Shown here: one piece after another, positions 10,102-12,490 of the stretch | Numbering within the stretch: position 1 is the first letter of the stretch | Layout: the number at the start of each line of letters is the position of its first letter | Assembly (NCBI GenBank): GCA_000697335.1 | Contig: JNEM01006273.1 | Location: 1 to 12,490 of the forward strand | Direction: 5' to 3' | Source: Conidiobolus incongruus B7586 | Lineage: Eukaryota; Entomophthoromycota; Entomophthoromycetes; Entomophthorales; Conidiobolaceae | DNA: 12,490 bases | Program-made: the position numbers and the translations under genes | The notes under the pieces: model-generated | What the model was told of the DNA's origin: nothing | What the model saw: only the letters and a program-made list of their open reading frames with translations | Database searches by the model: none

Positions 10102-11294
10102 ATGCCTCGTCATTCTAAAAACAATACAGCTTTAGCTTTTTTAACCTATGAAGAAAGGAGAAAATTGAAATATGGAACTCAAAAGGTTTTCACTCTTAAC
10201 TTATAATATTCAATAATTATTAAAAATAAAAATATAAAGCAAAGATTAGGTAAAGAGTCAATGAAAGATTATGATGTTTGTTATTTATGCTTACAACCTG
10301 CTATCAATCCAATGAGCTGGTAAATCCATTAAATTTTAGATAATTCCATAAAATTAATATGTTGAACTTAGTACCCGCGGCCATATATCTTGTAAAGAAT
10401 GTATATTTGCCAATATTCTTACCCAAAAATCTTTAATTGCTAAAAAGAAAAAGGAATTAGAGCAACAAAATAAGCAGAATCAAGTAGCTATAGCATCATC
10501 AAATGTATATATAATGATTTATACTGAAAATATTCAAACTTAGGATAAACAAAAACTTCAGGAAGAGATGAAAGAACTCGAATTATTATCAAAATTTGAA
10601 AAAACACAAACTACTGTATCAGGTAATATATAATATTTTATCAATTATATATCTTGTCTTAGCTGAACGTTAATTTAGATTCTAATGAGTCAAGTGTCAA
10701 AGAAAAGCCCAGAATACATCCGTTTTTTTCAAATCCAGAATCAGTACCTTCATCCAATAAAATTGTTGAAGTTCCTGAAAAAGAACAGCCTCAATGTCAA
10801 GCTTCTGAGCCCCATTCTATTAGGTAATTTTACAAACATATTAAATAAATTAATTTTAATCTCATAACGCAGCCTGAAAAAACTATTTTCAATAAATTTT
10901 ATTCCAATTAATGGGCAAGAAAAATCATCGGATAAAGGACCCAAGCATATGTGCCCATCCTGTCAAAAGAATCTTCACAATGGAATTAAATTAACAGGTA
11001 ATTAATCACCAGTGTCACTAAGGTCAATCCAAACTGATATTTTAAATTAGCCATTAAGCCATGTGGTCATGTCTATTGTTCTCAATGCTGCAAAAAATTT
11101 ATTGAACCCAGTTTATCATGCACTTATTGTAGCATTCAGTTGACGAAGAAAGATTTTCTTGCCCTACAAACTGATGGTAATGTACCATATAAAATTTGAA
11201 ATAATCTTTAAAGCTAACACATTATTTAGGCACAGGATTTGCAGCTGGAGGAGGACAAATTGAAGCTCAAAAGTATGATGTTGCTTTTCAATAA
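10102..11294 (+). CDS. NOSIP-family RING protein (nitric oxide synthase-interacting protein homologue), eight exons
   Basis: Predicted 278 residues (human NOSIP about 301). Exons: 10102-10185, 10240-10319, 10372-10504, 10544-10622, 10679-10823, 10873-10997, 11051-11176, 11230-11294; together 837 bases in frame. The N-terminus MPRHSKNNTALAFLTYEERR and the YGTQ motif match the family. A first zinc-binding half follows: C42, C45, C55, H59, C62, C65. Next come a lysine/glutamate-rich probable coiled coil (78-120), the FFSNPESVP segment, and KKLFSINFIPI (176-186), aligning with human SDLTPVHFTPL. The C-terminal RING has all eight ligands, C201, C204, C220, H222, C225, C228, C239 and C242, followed by the hallmark GTGFA (258-262). 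Family members are RING/U-box ubiquitin ligases, and NOSIP is known from human spliceosome preparations; fungi need not have an NOS partner. Intron 1 has a weak GTTTTC donor and is the least certain junction. Confidence 0.92.
10623..10678 (+). other. NOSIP intron 4, with two possible acceptors
   Basis: The donor is GTAATA. The chosen acceptor TTTAG at 10676-10678 follows a good branch site, CTGAAC (10663-10668), and keeps the frame. An earlier acceptor, TCTTAG ending at 10662, would bring an in-frame stop three codons later. Confidence 0.8.
11177..11229 (+). other. NOSIP intron 7, the most canonical of the set
   Basis: GTAATG donor, a perfect CTAAC branch site at 11214-11218 and an ATTTAG acceptor; 53 bases. 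It joins the RING exon to the GTGFA exon. The other introns by my model are 10186-10239, 10320-10371, 10505-10543, 10824-10872 and 10998-11050. Confidence 0.88.
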
Positions 11295-11413
11295 ACTATT
11301 TCTTCCAATTATACCTATATATTCTATAACAAATTTTGTAATCAAATGTAGTAATTTAACTATTAAATTTAATATTAATGTATTATGTTTTTATTTTTTT
11401 TAATCTGATCTCA

Positions 11414-11419
11414 AATAAA
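11414..11419 (+). terminator. Probable polyadenylation signal of NOSIP
   Basis: AATAAA in CTCAAATAAACTCC, about 120 bases past the stop codon and just after a T-rich tract (11386-11402). Position and orientation suit the NOSIP mRNA end, but the hexamer is common in DNA of this composition. Confidence 0.45.
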
Positions 11420-12174
11420 CTCCATCTCTTATTCTGTAAATACCTTCAAATAACTATAATACAAAATATCGCACTTTAGAACAAAATGATATTTACAGCT
11501 AAATTTTGCTTTTTTAGGTAATGAGATATACAATCGTACACCATTAACTAATTGCTTTATAAATTCGTTATAACTTTACAATTATCTTTCAAACTTGCCA
11601 AATCTATTTATGTCAGATATATATATCTTAATCTTATAAAAATATGATATATTAACATTCTAAAACCTGCGGATAAATATTAAATTAGAGTTTATATATC
11701 TATATATATTCTAAAATATATGATTATTATAAATTGTATAACTGATTAGGTCAATATCTCAATACTACAAATAAGTTTTTGTGACTCTTAATTTAATTAT
11801 TTAAGAATAAATATTTATCAATTTTATATAAGTGCATATATATTGCCAAGTGAGTATTTTATTGAATTTTATGGTATTAGTTTAGTAAACATTCAAATAA
11901 GGAAATTATTCATAATTTATAATATAAGAAAAAAAATGACAATTTTTTTAAATTTTAATTTTTCAAACATATTGCTAATTTTGATAAATTAATTATTTAG
12001 AAAATATATAAAAGCTAATATTTCCAAATTATATATATAATCTTATTTAAATATTCTTTCATTAAAATAATTTTATTTATAAATTTATTATTATTATTAA
12101 TATAGAAATTAAATAATATTATAATTTTAAAATTATAATTAAATAATAATATTATTATATAATCTAAAAAAATT
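11420..12174. other. Gene-free AT-rich spacer right of NOSIP
   Basis: No gene or RNA was recognised. From about 12000 onward the DNA takes on the near-pure A/T texture of the end repeat and may already belong to it. The 64-codon minus-strand frame at 12015-12209 consists almost only of I, L, N, K, Y and F codons and is a composition artefact. Confidence 0.6.
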
Positions 12175-12488
12175 AATTTATAATATAAATATAATAATTT
12201 CTTTATCATTAATAGCTTTTAGTAATACTTTTAGCAAGCCTTTAATATTTAAAATATAGTTTTTTTTATTAAAGACAGAAATTTGATATTTTATAAACTA
12301 ATCTAATTTATTTATTAGAATATTTTTTCTTGTAAATATATTCTTTAATTATCTAATATAATTATAATTATTTGTTCTATAATTTAGTGAATATTTTAGA
12401 TATAATAGCTTTTTCTATATATTTTATATAAACAATCTATTTTAAGTTTAGTTTTAACTATATTATGATTATAATACAAAATAATAGA
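12175..12488 (-). repeat. Right copy of the inverted, decayed AT-rich repeat
   Basis: The reverse complement aligns to 400-715, with equal 212-base spacing between matched points in both copies (400 to 612 and 12488 to 12276). This near-gapless match is too long to be chance even at this composition. The copy runs off the right edge of the window. It shows no coding domain and looks thoroughly decayed. Confidence 0.8.
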
Positions 12489-12490
12489 TA

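Noticed and set aside
10651-10662. First acceptor as the main NOSIP intron 4 splice site
   Set aside because: It gives an immediate in-frame stop, while the acceptor at 10678 restores family-conserved sequence.
10685-10944. Open frames of about 60 codons on each strand near NOSIP exons 5-6
   Set aside because: They run through introns 4-6 of the NOSIP model or oppose its exons; the spliced reading matches the protein family throughout.
12015-12209. 64-codon minus-strand frame at the right end
   Set aside because: It overlaps the decayed end repeat and consists almost only of A/T codons.

Overview
The window looks like nuclear DNA from a very AT-rich eukaryote, most likely a fungus. The evidence is an intact fungal-type sugar transporter, a NOSIP-family gene cut by seven introns that I place at only 39-56 nt each, and gene-free DNA that is about 80% A+T by eye. 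The lineage cannot be fixed from sequence alone; early-diverging AT-rich fungi would fit.

Layout, left to right. An extremely AT-rich, decayed repeat occupies the left end (certain at 400-715, probably reaching position 1). After gene-poor DNA comes an intronless sugar transporter of the major facilitator superfamily on the minus strand (2000-3454), with a TATA box upstream and a polyadenylation signal downstream. About 5.6 kb of AT-rich spacer follows, with three microsatellites and a few small inverted repeats. At about 9213-9555 base composition jumps to roughly 40% G+C. This island has no convincing protein reading but folds into a chain of hairpins on the minus strand, so I call it a candidate structured non-coding RNA. 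NOSIP follows on the plus strand in eight exons (10102-11294). The right end carries a second, diverged copy of the left-end repeat in inverted orientation (12175-12488).

The two protein genes are divergent, with about 6.6 kb between their start codons. They have no evident functional link: one is a plasma-membrane sugar carrier, the other a RING-type nuclear protein. Their styles differ sharply. The transporter is intronless, about 45% G+C and rich in codons such as GGT and GCT. NOSIP is intron-rich and uses A/T-ending codons. The items most worth a second look are the unassigned RNA-like island, the inverted repeat pair bracketing the window, and the very short branch-point-to-acceptor spacing in several NOSIP introns.
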